NCBI RefSeq assembly: GCF_000003815.2
Contig: NC_049990.1
Location: 20,137,002 to 20,201,001, forward strand
DNA length: 64,000 bases
Direction of reading: 5' to 3'
Origin: Branchiostoma floridae
Lineage: Eukaryota; Chordata; Leptocardii; Amphioxiformes; Branchiostomatidae
This document shows positions 1 through 11,385 of the stretch, piece after piece. Position 1 is the stretch's first letter, and each line of letters opens with the position of its first letter. Below the pieces are notes generated by a model. That model made no database searches and was not told where the DNA came from. It saw only the letters and a program-made list of their open reading frames with translations. The position numbers and the translations under genes are program-made.

Positions 1-280
1 TACGTATACGCTGATCATTTATAATGTTCGGATGAAAAGGCCACATTGAAAACGAGATGGATAAAACGGAAGAATTGTTATGCAAATGCAATCAGTATGA
101 AAAACAATATCAGTACAATGTCTTATCCAACTTAATCCTTCGACACTGCCATAACAACTTTTTGCAGAACAACACTAAGCTGTTTGAAAGAACAGGATTA
201 CAAACATCGGGAAAATCCAACCGAACAAAGGAACAGTCCTTGATTGTCTGGCGGTGTAAAAGGCGAATGCCATAATATGC

Positions 281-287
281 TATATAA
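281..287 (+). promoter_or_regulatory. TATA box of TM-NHL copy 1
   Basis: TATATAA lies 107 bases before the MSEED start codon. It is conserved in context at copy 2 (27985-27991, - strand) and copy 3 (32611-32617). A CACGTG E-box follows about 30 bases downstream in all three (317-322 here), close to where transcription would start. No transcript start is known from the sequence. Confidence 0.5.
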
Positions 288-393
288 CTTGGAGGTATCT
301 CCTCCACACATCAGACACGTGTGTGTCATATTATCAAGAGCTGCCAGACGACCACATCGCAAAGAACTCACACCAAGGCTGCCCATAGACAAA

Positions 394-3300
394 ATGTCAG
401 AAGAGGATATGATGGAAGCAAAGGGGGAGGCAAACATGACTGAAGGAAGCGTCTGTAGGCAAGCTAGCAGTGATGGGGATCCCTGCTCTCAGTGTTATTC
501 TATGCATCCCTGCACGCAGGTTTCGTCCGTGAAGTCCTGCAGGCAGTGCTATTCTCTGAATCCCTGTGACCAGGCCTGTTCTCGTAAATACGGGAGAAAA
601 GATGGCGATGATCTAATCGGCAAAAGTGGGGCCAAGTCCTGTAGTCAGTGTTATTCTCTGAATCCCTGTGACCAGGCCTGTTCTCTTATATACCAGCGAA
701 AAGATGACGATGACCAGTACCTCAATATTGGGTCCGAGGCTAGAAGCGGACAGGATAACAGCATCAGCCCTGTCGAGCACAGAGACGAGGATCACAAAGG
801 GTTTCTGGAGACAAATTCAGAAGAGCAGGAGGTAAACGAGACATTGGACGAGACGAACACAGCTTCAAGCAACAGCAAAGACAGACCTTTGAATTTGAAG
901 GGATGTAACGCGGAGATAGTTGTTACAGTCCTACGACAGGAAAATGAGTTACTGCGCCGGAGAATCCAACACCAACATCCAAATATTGTCGACGTCGCCT
1001 CAGATAATGAGACCATAGAACCTTATATCATTTCGTATATGTGCCCGAATCTTACGCATGAAGAAGCTGAGTGTCACTCATCGATGNNNNNNNNNNNNNN
1101 NNNNNNNNNNNNNNNNNNNNNNNNNNNNNNNNNNNNNNNNNNNNNNNNNNNNNNNNNNNNNNNNNNNNNNNNNNNNNNNNNNNNNNTGCACAGAAGAATT
1201 GTGCACATCCAACTGTACCGGAAAATGTACACAGCCTCAAATCCGGAGATGTTTGCACAGCCTCAAAGTCCGGAGAACGTCCTGGTGTCCAACCCGTTAT
1301 ACGTGCCGAGAATTCCAAAACAAGCAGCTTACGGTAAGAAATGTCTACTTTTTATCTCCAGGAAAAATTGAAATATTGTTTGGAATGTGGCTCTGTGTGT
1401 GTGTTTGTTTGTCTGCTTTTGTTTCTTGATTTTTTGTGGTCAGCATAACTGTAGGTGTTGGGTCAAGATGAAAGTCAAGGTAGATTTAATTTTGGGCCTC
1501 CTAGTATATAACCTTGGTACTGCAGCAGAACACGCCATGGTCTTGATATTTTGGTGGAAGATGTCTTGTGATGTAAAGGTGCATTGTCATTACACTTGCG
1601 TCAAGTTTGCGTCACAGCGTGGTTCGAAAGATACTCAACGAATTTCAAAGATAAAGAACGAATTTTCTTTACTTTTGTGTATTTTGTCGTCTTCTAAGTC
1701 ATACTTTTTTATATACCATAATATCAAAATTATTTTAAAAATCTGAGAAAATAACAAAACTTCGACGCAATGAACGAACTCCATTATGCAAATAAGTTCA
1801 TGATTTTCATAATTAATGCAAAACTGCTATAAGTCTAATAAAATCTAAATGATTGGATTGTCAAAATTTGACCTCTGCAAGTTCGTTAAAGGTGCACATA
1901 ACCAAGCATAGATTATGCAGATGTAAAAGACATTTGCAGAATCAGAGTATTTCATGGAGATATGAGCTCTCTAAACTCTTGTATTACTTAACCCTATTAA
2001 AGATGTTTCGTTATCATGTTTTTGATACATATGGATCAGACAATAGATCAAATGTTTCATTTTTTTAAATCTATAGAAGAAATTTGGTGTATTTTGGCTC
2101 TGCATAGATGCCTTTCTGTTTTAAATTGTGATATGTATAGTGTTACTAGACTGATCTTGTAGTATATGGGAAGGTATCCCTTGTCAACATACTTTTGTTA
2201 TTTTGACTGTATCCGGCTGTTTTCGGCTTAATTCTCTACTAACGCCTTGAAACTGTTGTGAAATTTTGCAGGATTAACTTGTCGGCGTGTGAACGTTGTT
2301 GCATCAGTAGCCATCTTATGTGTGATGTTGATTACGTGCTGCCTCTTTGTCGGGTTATACATCAACACCGACATCCAGAACGCTCAAAAGGTAAGCCTAC
2401 ATCTTGTTTTCCTTCCTTGATAAGTATTGATCTTATGTTGGAAATATTTGTTTTGGGTAGACATATTTCAATGTGAAACATTATGCACACTGCAAAGAAT
2501 GTTGGTTTAAAGTTTATTGCATTTAAATTCAACTTAGAGAATAATTTCTGGATAATTTGTCTTTTCTCCACTAAAAAGATAAATTGCATTCATTAGAATT
2601 CCGACTGAATTACTCGGTTTTCTTCAGCTATCTAACCCAATCGCTCTGACCACATGGATTTAGGACAAGTATGAAGAAAAAAAGCTGATATCACCCCCCG
2701 TCTCGGTTAAGAGAAATTTGGTGCTCTCTGACGCTCTGCTTTATTAAATAGATATTACAAAACATTTGTGTTATAAAATGTTAACACCCTCTAACAAAAC
2801 TGTTATAGGACTCAATATGAATATGTTGTGAAACCTCTGATGACAAAAGACTGGGTGTCATGTGGTCTAAGAATCTGGTACAGAACGGTTCTCAATATAA
2901 GACTTACATCTGTTGGAGGAGTCAATTCTATATTACGGGTGGGGACTTTGTTGCCGTTTTTTGCTAAGATTTTGACAACTTTTTCCATCTGAGATATCCA
3001 ACTATTTAAACATTTTTGTCACCTCCATGAAATGTCATGGAGGTTATATTTTCAATAGCGTTTGTCTGTCAACAAGATAACTCAAGAACGGCTAGATGGA
3101 TTGGTTTCATACTTGGTATGTTGGTCGGGTGTGATGAAAGCTGGTAATGATTACATTTTTGGCCTCCCTAGCGACTTTCCTTGGTACTGCAGCTCCACTT
3201 TCGGTGTTGCTATCTCGTGCTCTGAACAAGCTATGGTCACGAATTTTGAGGTCGCCGAACTCTAGTTTCTATGACTTTCTAGATATTTCATGTAGTATTC

Positions 3301-6300
3301 CCGTAGGTTAGAGTAGTTCTAATGTCGAATTTAATTAGTTTATAATGTACTGCAATAAGATTCACCATTCACTGTAACATGTTAGAACATTTTGTAATGA
3401 TTCAGTGGGATGATAATAATTAAAAGCAATTTACATATTCTAGAAATATACACCTGCAGACAATAAAACCAGCTTAGCACCTACCTTCTATGGGCTATCT
3501 ACCATTATTTATTTATTTATTTATTTCTGTTTTATTTAGACAGGGTGGACAACTCAGTACTATGCGTTCTGCTTTTCAGTTGTGCCCTGTACACAAAATA
3601 GCATAACAAGAAATAAGATACAAATCAAATGAACAAATCAAAGTAACAATATATACATAAACATAAATCAAAATCATAACTCATTAATCGAAGTTAGTGC
3701 CGGGTCAGGAGGTCAGGGGTCAGCAGTGATTACCGTTTCTTATCAGTTTCTTGGACGACAGTGCAGAACTGGCCACTTTAACCGTTGGCGGCAACTCGTT
3801 CCATGAAAATGCACCCCTGTATTCGAATTTTCTACGGCCAGATTCAAGTCTGACTTTCGGTAGTTGTAGTGATAGGTTTGAATTAAGCCTTGTTGCGTAT
3901 GTGTGACATTGATGGTCTGGCAGGGTCAGAAAAGGAACTCTCAGAGCTTGTAAACAGCCTGGACACAACATCAGCTAAGTATGGAATGGAAATTAGTGGC
4001 GAAAAAACAAAACTAATGACCAATAGTGACAAACCTATCCAGACAAAAATTACAGTAAAAGGAGAAGAACTAGAGTCTGTAAAGAAGTTCAAATACTTAG
4101 GTGCAATTATGAGTGAAGAAGGCTCCAAGCCTGAGATCCGGGCACGTGCAGCAATGACGCTAAAAGCACTGGATAAACTGAAACCAATCTGGAGAGACAA
4201 AAACATTAGCATGAGGTCCAAGCTTAGATTCCTACAGGCCCTTGTACTCTCCATCTTCCTTTACTCCTGTGAATCATGGACGCTAAATGCAGAGCTCCAA
4301 AGAAGGGTACAGGCGGTGGAAATGAAGTGCCTAAGAAAAATCCTCGGGATAACTTATCTGACCACATTACAAACGAAGAGGTCATAAACAACATACGGCA
4401 ATACGGTCACTATGAAAGACTCCTAACAGTAGTGAAGAGAAAGAAACTTAAGTGGTATGGACACGTAATGAGGTCAAATGGACTGTCCAAAGTCATCCTT
4501 CAAGGAACTGTAAATGGAGCCAGGAGAAGGGGAAGGCAGAAGAAAAAATGGGCAGACAACATCAAAGAATGGACGGGAAAGAGCTTTGCAGCGTCCCTCC
4601 CGCTGACGCAGGACCGAATGGGATGGAGGAACCTGATTCACAGTGCCACCATGCAGCGCCCCCACGACCCGGGAATACTGGGTTAAGGGACCAAGGTACA
4701 AGGTACAAGGTACAAGGCGTATGTGTGAGATGTTCTGTTAAATATTTGTAAGTATTCTGGTAACTGCCGATGGATTGACTTGAAGACGGTTTGCAGGAGG
4801 TGCATTTTCCTACGAGATGCCAGAGATTTCCAACCTAATGTAGACAGATGGTCATTATCTACATGTGATCTACGTGACAGACCGAGCACAAGCCGTGCTG
4901 CACGGTTTTGGAGTTTCTGGAGATTGTCAGAGAGAGATTTTCCGCAGTTGCCCCATACAGTATCACAATAATCAATCTTAGGAAGAATCATACAGTTAAA
5001 CAGCATGGAAAGTGTCTTAGGTGGTAAAATGGGTACTAAACGTCTTAACACTCCCAACCTAGAGGACACCGTACTGCATAGTTTGTTAATGTGTATACTC
5101 CATGTAAGACAGGAATCAAACCAAACACCTAGATATTTAAAACATGCAACAACTTCCAAATAAGTACCAGAAAGGGTAAGATTTAGTTCTTCTGTTTCTA
5201 GACGCAGCCTTCTTATAGTGCCAAAAAGCATAGACTTGCATTTACGGACATTGAGAGTTAGCCTGTTTGCATCCAACCACTTCTCAATATTGCAGAGATC
5301 AGCATTCAACGCTCTGTTTATATCAGCGACAGACTTTGATGCGTAAAACAGTGCTGTGTCATCAGCATAGAGTACTATTTGACCATGGCTTATGTAGTTT
5401 GGCATATCATTTATGTACAATATAAACAATAGCGGTCCGAGAACAGACCCTTGTGGTACGCCTTCAGCTATACCAAGACAATCACTTATGGTGCCGTCTA
5501 CAACTGTTACCTGACACCTATTTGACAGGTATGACTCAAACCACAGCAATGCGTTGTCTTGTATGCCATTTATCCGTAGTTTGTCAAGAAGAATTTCATG
5601 AGACACCGTATCGAAGGCCTTTTTCAGGTCCAAAAAGACAGCACCTGTCAAAAGCCCCTTGTCCATGTTATCTAGGATCGTGTCTGTCACATTGATTAAT
5701 GTTGTTGTTGTTGAGTGTTTTGGTCTGAAACCTGACTGTGAAGGATTCAGAATCTTATGCTCGGTAAGGAAGTTGTAGACTTGTGTATGTATTGCTTTCT
5801 CCAATATTTTCATAAAAGATGGAATTACTGATATAGGTCTGTAGTTACTGCAGTCAGTTTTGTCCCCATCTTNNNNNNNNNNNNNNNNNNNNNNNNNNNN
5901 NNNNNNNNNNNNNNNNNNNNNNNNNNNNNNNNNNNNNNNNNNNNNNNNNNNNNNNNNNNNNNNNNNNNNNNNNNNNNNNNNNNNNNNNNNNNNNNNNNNN
6001 NNNNNNNNNNNNNNNNNNNNNNNNNNNNNNNNNNNNNNNNNNNNNNNNNNNNNNNNNNNNNNNNNNNNNNNNNNNNNNNNNNNNNNNNNNNNNNNNNNNN
6101 NNNNNNNNNNNNNNNNNNNNNNNNNNNNNNNNNNNNNNNNNNNNNNNNNNNNNNNNNNNNNNNNNNNNNNNNNNNNNNNNNNNNNNNNNNNNNNNNNNNN
6201 NNNNNNNNNNNNNNNNNNNNNNNNNNNNNNNNNNNNNNNNNNNNNNNNNNNNNNNNNNNNNNNNNNNNNNNNNNNNNNNNNNNNNNNNNNNNNNNNNNNN

Positions 6301-8609
6301 NNNNNNNNNNNNNNNNNNNNNNNNNNNNNNNNNNNNNNNNNNNNNNNNNNNNNNNNNNNNNNNNNNNNNNNNNNNNNNNNNNNNNNNNNNNNNNNNNNNN
6401 NNNNNNNNNNNNNNNNNNNNNNNNNNNNNNNNNNNNNNNNNNNNNNNNNNNNNNNNNNNNNNNNNNNNNNNNNNNNNNNNNNNNNNNNNNNNNNNNNNNN
6501 NNNNNNNNNNNNNNNNNNNNNNNNNNNNNNNNNNNNNNNNNNNNNNNNNNNNNNNNNNNNNNNNNNNNNNNNNNNNNNNNNNNNNNNNNNNNNNNNNNNN
6601 NNNNNNNNNNNNNNNNNNNNNNNNNNNNNNNNNNNNNNNNNNNNNNNNNNNNNNNNNNNNNNNNNNNNNNNNNNNNNNNNNNNNNNNNNNNNNNNNNNNN
6701 NNNNNNNNNNNNNNNNNNNNNNNNNNNNNNNNNNNNNNNNNNNNNNNNNNNNNNNNNNNNNNNNNNNNNNNNNNNNNNNNNNNNNNNNNNNNNNNNNNNN
6801 NNNNNNNNNNNNNNNNNNNNNNNNNNNNNNNNNNNNNNNNNNACTGATTACCTTGATGTCCCTGTAGCTCACCTGGCAGGTAGAAGCTTCACAGTTGAGG
6901 TCCTGGTTGGTAACTATGAAGGGAAGGGCATCACTTGTTTGGGCTGCTCCCATCTCACTGAAGAGACATATAAAATGGGGTCTTGTTTTCACTTTTAAGG
7001 AGATGAGCTAGCAACCCTTTCCTGTAAAATAAACCTTACTACTGAAATAGGAAGGACCTCCTCGTCGACTTATTCTACGTTACTTTGTAGAACTGTATGG
7101 TCCAGTGACTACCCAAACTAATGAAAGTATTCATGGGTGTACATGTTCGAGTTTCCTTAGAATGTATTGGGGATAGGACAAGCCGTAGATAATCAGCTAG
7201 TTCGAAGTTACCACACGAACCTTACAACCCAATCTGTTGTGCATCTGTAGCTTCTACACCTAAGGAAGACCCCTTAGAGAGGCCATACCACACGCCATCT
7301 ACAACGATGCTAGCGAATTTTACATCGGCAAGGATGTCCACCCGCCAAACGACTAGTACTATGCCCTTTGGCACAAACAAACCGGAACCGGAAGTTTACA
7401 CCAATGGTGTACTTACACCGACACCATCCACGCATAAGGGTATGTCATCTTTAACAAAAAGATAGAATGGAATTTTGATATTTTATAGACACATTGTATT
7501 TTAGCGCTGTCTAATTTATCCACCTGGTAATGGGAGTGGTAGCTTCTAAGCTGTCTGTTTGTTTGTTTGGTTACTTTAGTCTGTATGGGAATGAACGTGA
7601 CTGAAACCCTGGGCTCTAATTTCAACTACCTAAATGAGCAAAGATGATAGTTCTGTTTTACTGTGCGTCAACATCTTGATTGTTAACATCATTAACGGAA
7701 TACAGTATTTGTATCTTCGGTTTAAGTTCCATGGCCAATTGTATCATTACAGAAAGCCGTGGCAGCATCGTGAACTCGAAGAAGAAGATCACTTTCGGTG
7801 GGAAGGGAACAGGCCCAGGGAAGTTAAAAGGTTTTACTAAAGTGGTTGTGTCCAGATACAATGAAATATTTGTAGCTGATGGAGGCAACAGACGAATCCA
7901 GGTCTTCGGCATGAATGGGACCTTTCTCCGCCTCTTCCCAGCGGTAGTACCCGGTGTAACTGCACAAACAATGTACCCTACCGATGTCACCATTGACGAA
8001 AAGGGAAATGTATGGGTAGTGGGTTTCGTCGATGACTCAAAGCGTCGGGAAAAATGTGTGTTAGTTAAGTACAATCGGGAGGGTCAACCAGCAATCAATA
8101 GCGCAAACTTGCTACCATGCACATATGAATACTTGGTAAGCGTTACCTTTGACGCGGTAAACAACAAAGTCATTGTGGCTGCGGACACTGATATCTATAT
8201 CTTTTCACCAGACGACTCCAGGTATGATAGAAAGTTCAAATCATTGAAGTTAGCAAGGTGCGTTACATCGGACAAAGAGGGTAATATAATTACGGCAGAA
8301 GGGGTTGGAGTTCACGTGTACAATCACACTGGACATCTGCTGTTCAGGATCCTATGGAAGGCAAAAGGCATGGGTATTGATTATCCACAAGGTGTCTACA
8401 GAGACAGTTTGGGGAACATCATCATAGGGAGCTGGACATACCACAGGGTAGACATGTACAGATACAATGGGACGTATGTCCGCACCGTCGTTGAGGTTAG
8501 ATCGCCATGGGACTTTGCTGTAGGACCCGACGGACAGTTGGTGGTGACTACAAGGAAGTCCAAAAAACAAATCATAACAATTTTTTCTCGCCATACTTTA
8601 TTTCCGTAA
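394..8609 (+). CDS. TM-NHL protein copy 1 (single-pass membrane protein with NHL beta-propeller), exon 3 hidden in an assembly gap
   Basis: Visible exons are 394-1333, 2272-2390, 7251-7439 and 7753-8609. Junction phases are 1, 0, 1, 1, with GT-AG borders, as in the complete copy at 22604-27889. The product has a Cys-repeat N-terminus (C-x-Q-C-Y-S motifs), an acidic/Gln-rich region with an NPLY motif, one hydrophobic segment in exon 2 preceded by Arg-Arg, a Thr/Ser-rich stalk (exon 4) and an NHL propeller (exon 5). The start is the ATG of MSEED, shared by all copies; the same reading frame is open further upstream but less conserved. Exon 3 (about 100 nt) is not visible. Skipping it would break the frame, so it should lie in the gap at 5873-6842, next to a LINE that entered intron 2. 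Exon 1 contains 100 N at 1087-1186 and two one-base deletions just after it relative to the other copies. No signal peptide, so probably N-in/C-out. Function unknown; extracellular recognition is an inference. Confidence 0.75.
1087..1186. other. Assembly gap (100 N) inside TM-NHL copy 1 exon 1
   Basis: Exactly 100 N, a conventional gap size. Aligning the flanks with copy 3 (TCGATG before, TGCACAG after) shows only about 11 bases are really missing, so the 34 undefined residues in a conceptual translation are an artefact. Confidence 0.9.
1576..1782 (-). repeat. MITE-family fragment in intron 1 of TM-NHL copy 1
   Basis: Begins AGGTGCATTGTCATTACACTT and runs to a CGACGCAATGAACGAAC end. The same family is present in the opposite orientation at 16901-17138, where both terminal inverted repeats are preserved, and as a near-identical copy in TM-NHL copy 3 at about 33677-33890. 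Here one terminal repeat is lost. Because it lies at the same place in intron 1 of copies 1 and 3, it predates that duplication. Confidence 0.5.
3023..3265 (+). repeat. High-copy interspersed repeat with palindromic head (family R1)
   Basis: Starts with a near-palindrome, ACCTCCATGAAATGTCATGG, followed by the conserved phrases AACAAGATAACTCAAGAACGG and CCTTGGTACTGCAGC. Relatives occur at 9515-9960 and 35143-35385 on the same strand, and inverted at about 15905-16265, 16390-16720 and 26130-26840. Classification is uncertain; the fold-back head suggests a non-autonomous DNA element. The copies at 3023 and 35143 are at equivalent positions in the duplicated TM-NHL genes. Confidence 0.6.
3907..4716 (+). 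mobile_element. 5'-truncated RTE/jockey-type LINE nested inside the first LINE
   Basis: The + strand encodes the C-terminal part of a different reverse transcriptase: FKYLGAIMSEEGS, LYSCESWTLN, KLKWYGHVMR and a RRRGRQKKKWADNI block, ending at the TAA near 4685. The frame changes near 4365, so the copy is decayed. The 3' end is a short tandem tail of GGTACAA units. It is bounded by a 12-bp direct repeat, GCGTATGTGTGA, at 3895-3906 and 4717-4728. Removing the insert plus one repeat restores the reading frame of the surrounding LINE. Confidence 0.85.
5873..6842. other. Assembly gap (970 N)
   Basis: Lies between LINE reverse transcriptase and sequence homologous to intron 3 of TM-NHL copy 3. It should contain the LINE 5' end and exon 3 of TM-NHL copy 1. 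Confidence 0.95.
6855..7060 (+). repeat. tRNA-like SINE
   Basis: Begins GATGTCCCTGTAGCTCACCTGG, which resembles the 5' part of a tRNA-derived SINE with an A-box, followed by a B-box-like GAGGTCCTGGTTGG and a CCTTTCCTGTAAAATAAACC tail. The same element is in TM-NHL copy 3 at 36078-36285, and a relative is at 43049-43280. No cloverleaf can be completed, so it is not a tRNA gene. Confidence 0.45.
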
Positions 8610-8999
8610 TTACTTTTGCCAAGAAGGTTGCTTAGGGGCCCTAGCAACTTTCTGTGGTACTGCAACGGGACTTTCTACTTTGGTATCTCGTCTTTTGGAC
8701 GAGCATTTGGTCCTTTTGTTTGGGGCCTATGGACAAAATAAGTCAAGATTGTGAATTTTCGTGATTTTTGACCTGTAGGTTACTTTAATGAAGACCAACG
8801 TAAGAACTTGATTTTACTGTTTGTTGAGGAAAATTATATTTAGATTGTGCTTAATGGCAGGAACTTCATACTCAGTGGGGGCAATTTTCTTGTCATCACA
8901 TATGGTTCGAGAACTTGATTGAGCAAAATATAGAACAGTGTCCTAATTTGCTTAAATTACTACAGGAATGCCACAACTCCCTAGTCGCAAATTATGCGA

Positions 9000-11040
9000 A
9001 CTTCATACCCGTAACATATGATGGTTAGTTGTTAAAGGTGCTCTATCAGTCCCCTATCATCATTTTCTATTCGGCCAGGCCGAAGTCTGGTAAAGACTAC
9101 ATGATTTTGACGAAGCACTTTGAAAGTTGCTCTGGAAAGTACAACAATGTACATTATTTTATTGTTACCTTCGCCAAGAAGGCTAAGATGTTTCTGAGTA
9201 ACATTCGTGGGTTTGTTGGGAACACACGTTCATGCAGTCGTTTGCTACTCGGGTAGGTACTCTTTAGTAATATATGAATAAAGGGTTAATGCCCCGGCCC
9301 GAGGTGTATATGGTGAGATAATCCCTGGGATGTGTTTGGGAACTCTAGTTTTTATCTGATCTAAATGTGGTGGAATTGTATCAAGTCAAACAGAATGTAT
9401 TTTTCTAGACACAAATCTAGTGAACAGGAATGTCATCAAACGACGGCAGCGATAGCTTCAGCTTTTATCCTAAAAGCACAATGGTTATAGTATTTGTAGA
9501 TTCTAATAGTATTTACCTCCATGAAATGTCATGGAGGTTATATTTTACCCCGCGTTTGTCTGTGTGTGTGTCTGTTTGTGTGTAAACAAGATAACTCAAG
9601 AACGGCTGGGTGAATTGTTTTCATACTTGGTATGTTGGTAGTGTGTGATGAAAGCTGGAAATGATTAGATTTTGGACCCCCTAGCGATTTCCCTTGGTAC
9701 TGCAGCGCAACTTCCGGTTTTGCTATCTCGGTGTTCTGAACATGCTGTGGTCACGCTTTTAAGGTGTAAGATAGCTCTTGTGCTCAGGAAGAAGTGACAT
9801 AAGTTTGGGCCCCCTAGCGGCTAGTTTTGGGAAAGCAGGGCCATTTTTGTCAAAAACTTCTGACGAGGATAACTCAAGAAGGGAACAACGGATTTTCATC
9901 ATTTTTGGTATGTAGGTACATTAGACAATGTTGTACAAGATAAGATACTAATTATGCAAAATAGGCGTACATTTCCATAATTAATGAGAATATTCTATCA
10001 TAGCAGTTTTTTTCAATGTATCTCTTGTCCCGGACGTGATATGGTCGTGACATTTGGGTGGTAGATAGCTTTTAGCATCATGAAAAAGTGGGGCAAGTTT
10101 CAGTCCCCTAACATTCAATTGTGGAACTGCAGGGGCGTTTTTGTCAAGACACTCCAAAGAGGATAACTGCAGAAAGGAACAACGGATTGCCTGCATTTTA
10201 GGTATGCATGTAGCTTGGGCAAAGACGTTTAAAATGATATGCATTTTATGCAAATGAGGACTTAATTTGCATGATTAATGAGGACATTGTATAATTCCAT
10301 TGTTTTGAATAACTGGGATTCAATATATTTAACACATGTAGATTATTGAATGAATGAAGACCTTTATTGCACATTTTTGCCCCACTGGGCTAAGTACAGG
10401 TCACACGGTAAGAATCACATATATGTAACAATGGAAACAATCATACACATCTATATATGTAGATGTGCGTCTAATCTATTCTAAGACATTCGACTTCCTC
10501 TCGCTTCTTGGTAATTGTATAAATGTAGCTAGCTGTATGGTTGGTTAGAGTTGGTTTGTCAAAAGGTGTCAGGAATATAAATTTCTCTTTACTATTCAAG
10601 TATCTGAAGTGGGGATATTTACTTGACACATAGTCAAATAGAATGCTCCTATCGCTATCATACAAAGGACAATCCATAGTAAAATGTACTTCATCTTCTA
10701 CTTTCCCTAAACTACAAAATTGGCATATTCTTTGATCTAGAGGAGTGTGGTTATGTCTTCCTGATTCGATTCGTAATTTGTGGCAACTGATTCTTAGTTT
10801 GGTGATGGTAGATCTGTGTCGAACATTGGCAATCTTAAGATATTCTTCTTCTTTATAAGATTGTTTTAATAGTCTGTATGTTCGTAGTTTGTTTTTCGCA
10901 GTCGCAACTCTTTTATCGTTGTGGATTTCAGATAGAAAGGTTATTAATAGGTATAACATAAGTGGATACCAAATATGCAAATGTTGAACTGATTTGCATA
11001 ATATATGCAAAAATGGCAAAACAGCTTAAACGATCAATGT
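9000..11040. other. Intergenic region between TM-NHL copy 1 and lectin copy 1
   Basis: No gene seen. 9000-9260 is duplicated at 38330-38580 and ends in a phrase (CCTTCGCCAAGAAGG) that recurs as an interspersed repeat. 9515-9960 is an R1-family repeat absent from the paralogous block. 10344-11019 is a LINE 3' end. Confidence 0.6.
10344..11019 (-). mobile_element. LINE 3' end with zinc-binding C-terminal domain
   Basis: The - strand encodes about 160 residues ending at the stop near 10471. They include the motif RICQFCSLGKVEDEVHFTMD and a following CPLY, the Cys/His-containing C-terminal domain common in metazoan non-LTR elements. Downstream is an AATAAA-containing 3' end with an (ATTC)n tail at about 10344-10360. 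Only the C-terminus is present, so it is 5'-truncated. It is absent at the equivalent site near 40600 in the duplicate block. Confidence 0.75.
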
Positions 11041-11282
11041 TTGGCGTGTGTTTGGCGTGTGTTGGAGTGTCAGACTGTCAAATATCTATCAATTCCCTTG
11101 GTGCAATATTAGACAATATTCTGTAAAGTCCTGAAATGCCCCTTGGTCTACTATGTCCAGCTTCTTGCCATACCTCAGGATATTGCTGAAAATACAGCTT
11201 TTGCATTGAAGAGATTAATTAGTCACGTATGTACACAGTTAATAGAATTTTCATCAAACAGTGACTGCTTTCTAAAGTTAAA

Positions 11283-11385
11283 CACACGTACCTCAGAATT
11301 TTCGATGGCTATCAGTCCATCTTCTTCACGGAGTAACCTAGTTCTCGCGAGAGTTGCGAGAACTAGGTCGAGACTTGCTTTTGCA
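11283..11385 (+). repeat. Repeat with perfect 12-bp hairpin
   Basis: CCTAGTTCTCGC and GCGAGAACTAGG form a hairpin with a 7-base loop at 11337-11367. The same segment is at 40880-40985 in the duplicate block, and a diverged relative (TTTTCGAT, TTCACGGACTGACCTAGTCTC) is at 48500-48615 in an SLC5A7-like intron, so it is a dispersed element. Confidence 0.5.

Larger units (their letters stand above)
3508..6842 (-). mobile_element. CR1/L2-like non-LTR retrotransposon (LINE), interrupted and running into a gap
   Basis: On the - strand the stretch 5872 to 4717 encodes reverse transcriptase. Recognisable blocks are NYRPIS near the N-terminal side, the FLDLKKAFDTV block, GVPQGSVLGPLLF and the catalytic YADDT box. 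The C-terminal part continues at 3906 to about 3726 (RGAFSWNELP type motif) after a nested insertion. The 3' end lies at the left, with an (AAAT)n tail on the - strand at 3508-3527. The 5' end is in the N run. The gap is too short for a full endonuclease domain plus the missing host exon, so the element is probably 5'-truncated. It inserted in intron 2 of TM-NHL copy 1; copy 3 has an empty site at about 35628. Confidence 0.85.

Noticed and set aside
57-275. Reading frame with CNQYEKQ motif, repeated in the 28-32 kb array and near 32400
   Set aside because: The frame is broken differently in each unit and lies upstream of the TATA boxes. It looks like repeated non-coding promoter sequence.
244-393. 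Upstream extension of TM-NHL copy 1 exon 1 beginning MSGGVKGEC
   Set aside because: The first codon there is TTG. The extension is not conserved in frame in copies 2 and 3, and the TATA box at 281 lies inside it, so the MSEED ATG at 394 is preferred.
4276-4686. Separate host gene encoding a basic protein
   Set aside because: It is the frameshifted C-terminal part of the nested LINE reverse transcriptase, inside the 12-bp target duplication.
5860-6867. Long frames across the N run
   Set aside because: They consist of undefined bases only.
9029-9256. 75-residue frame also present at 38353-38580
   Set aside because: Begins with TTG. It is open in both only because the blocks are near-identical, and it ends in a dispersed CCTTCGCCAAGAAGG repeat.
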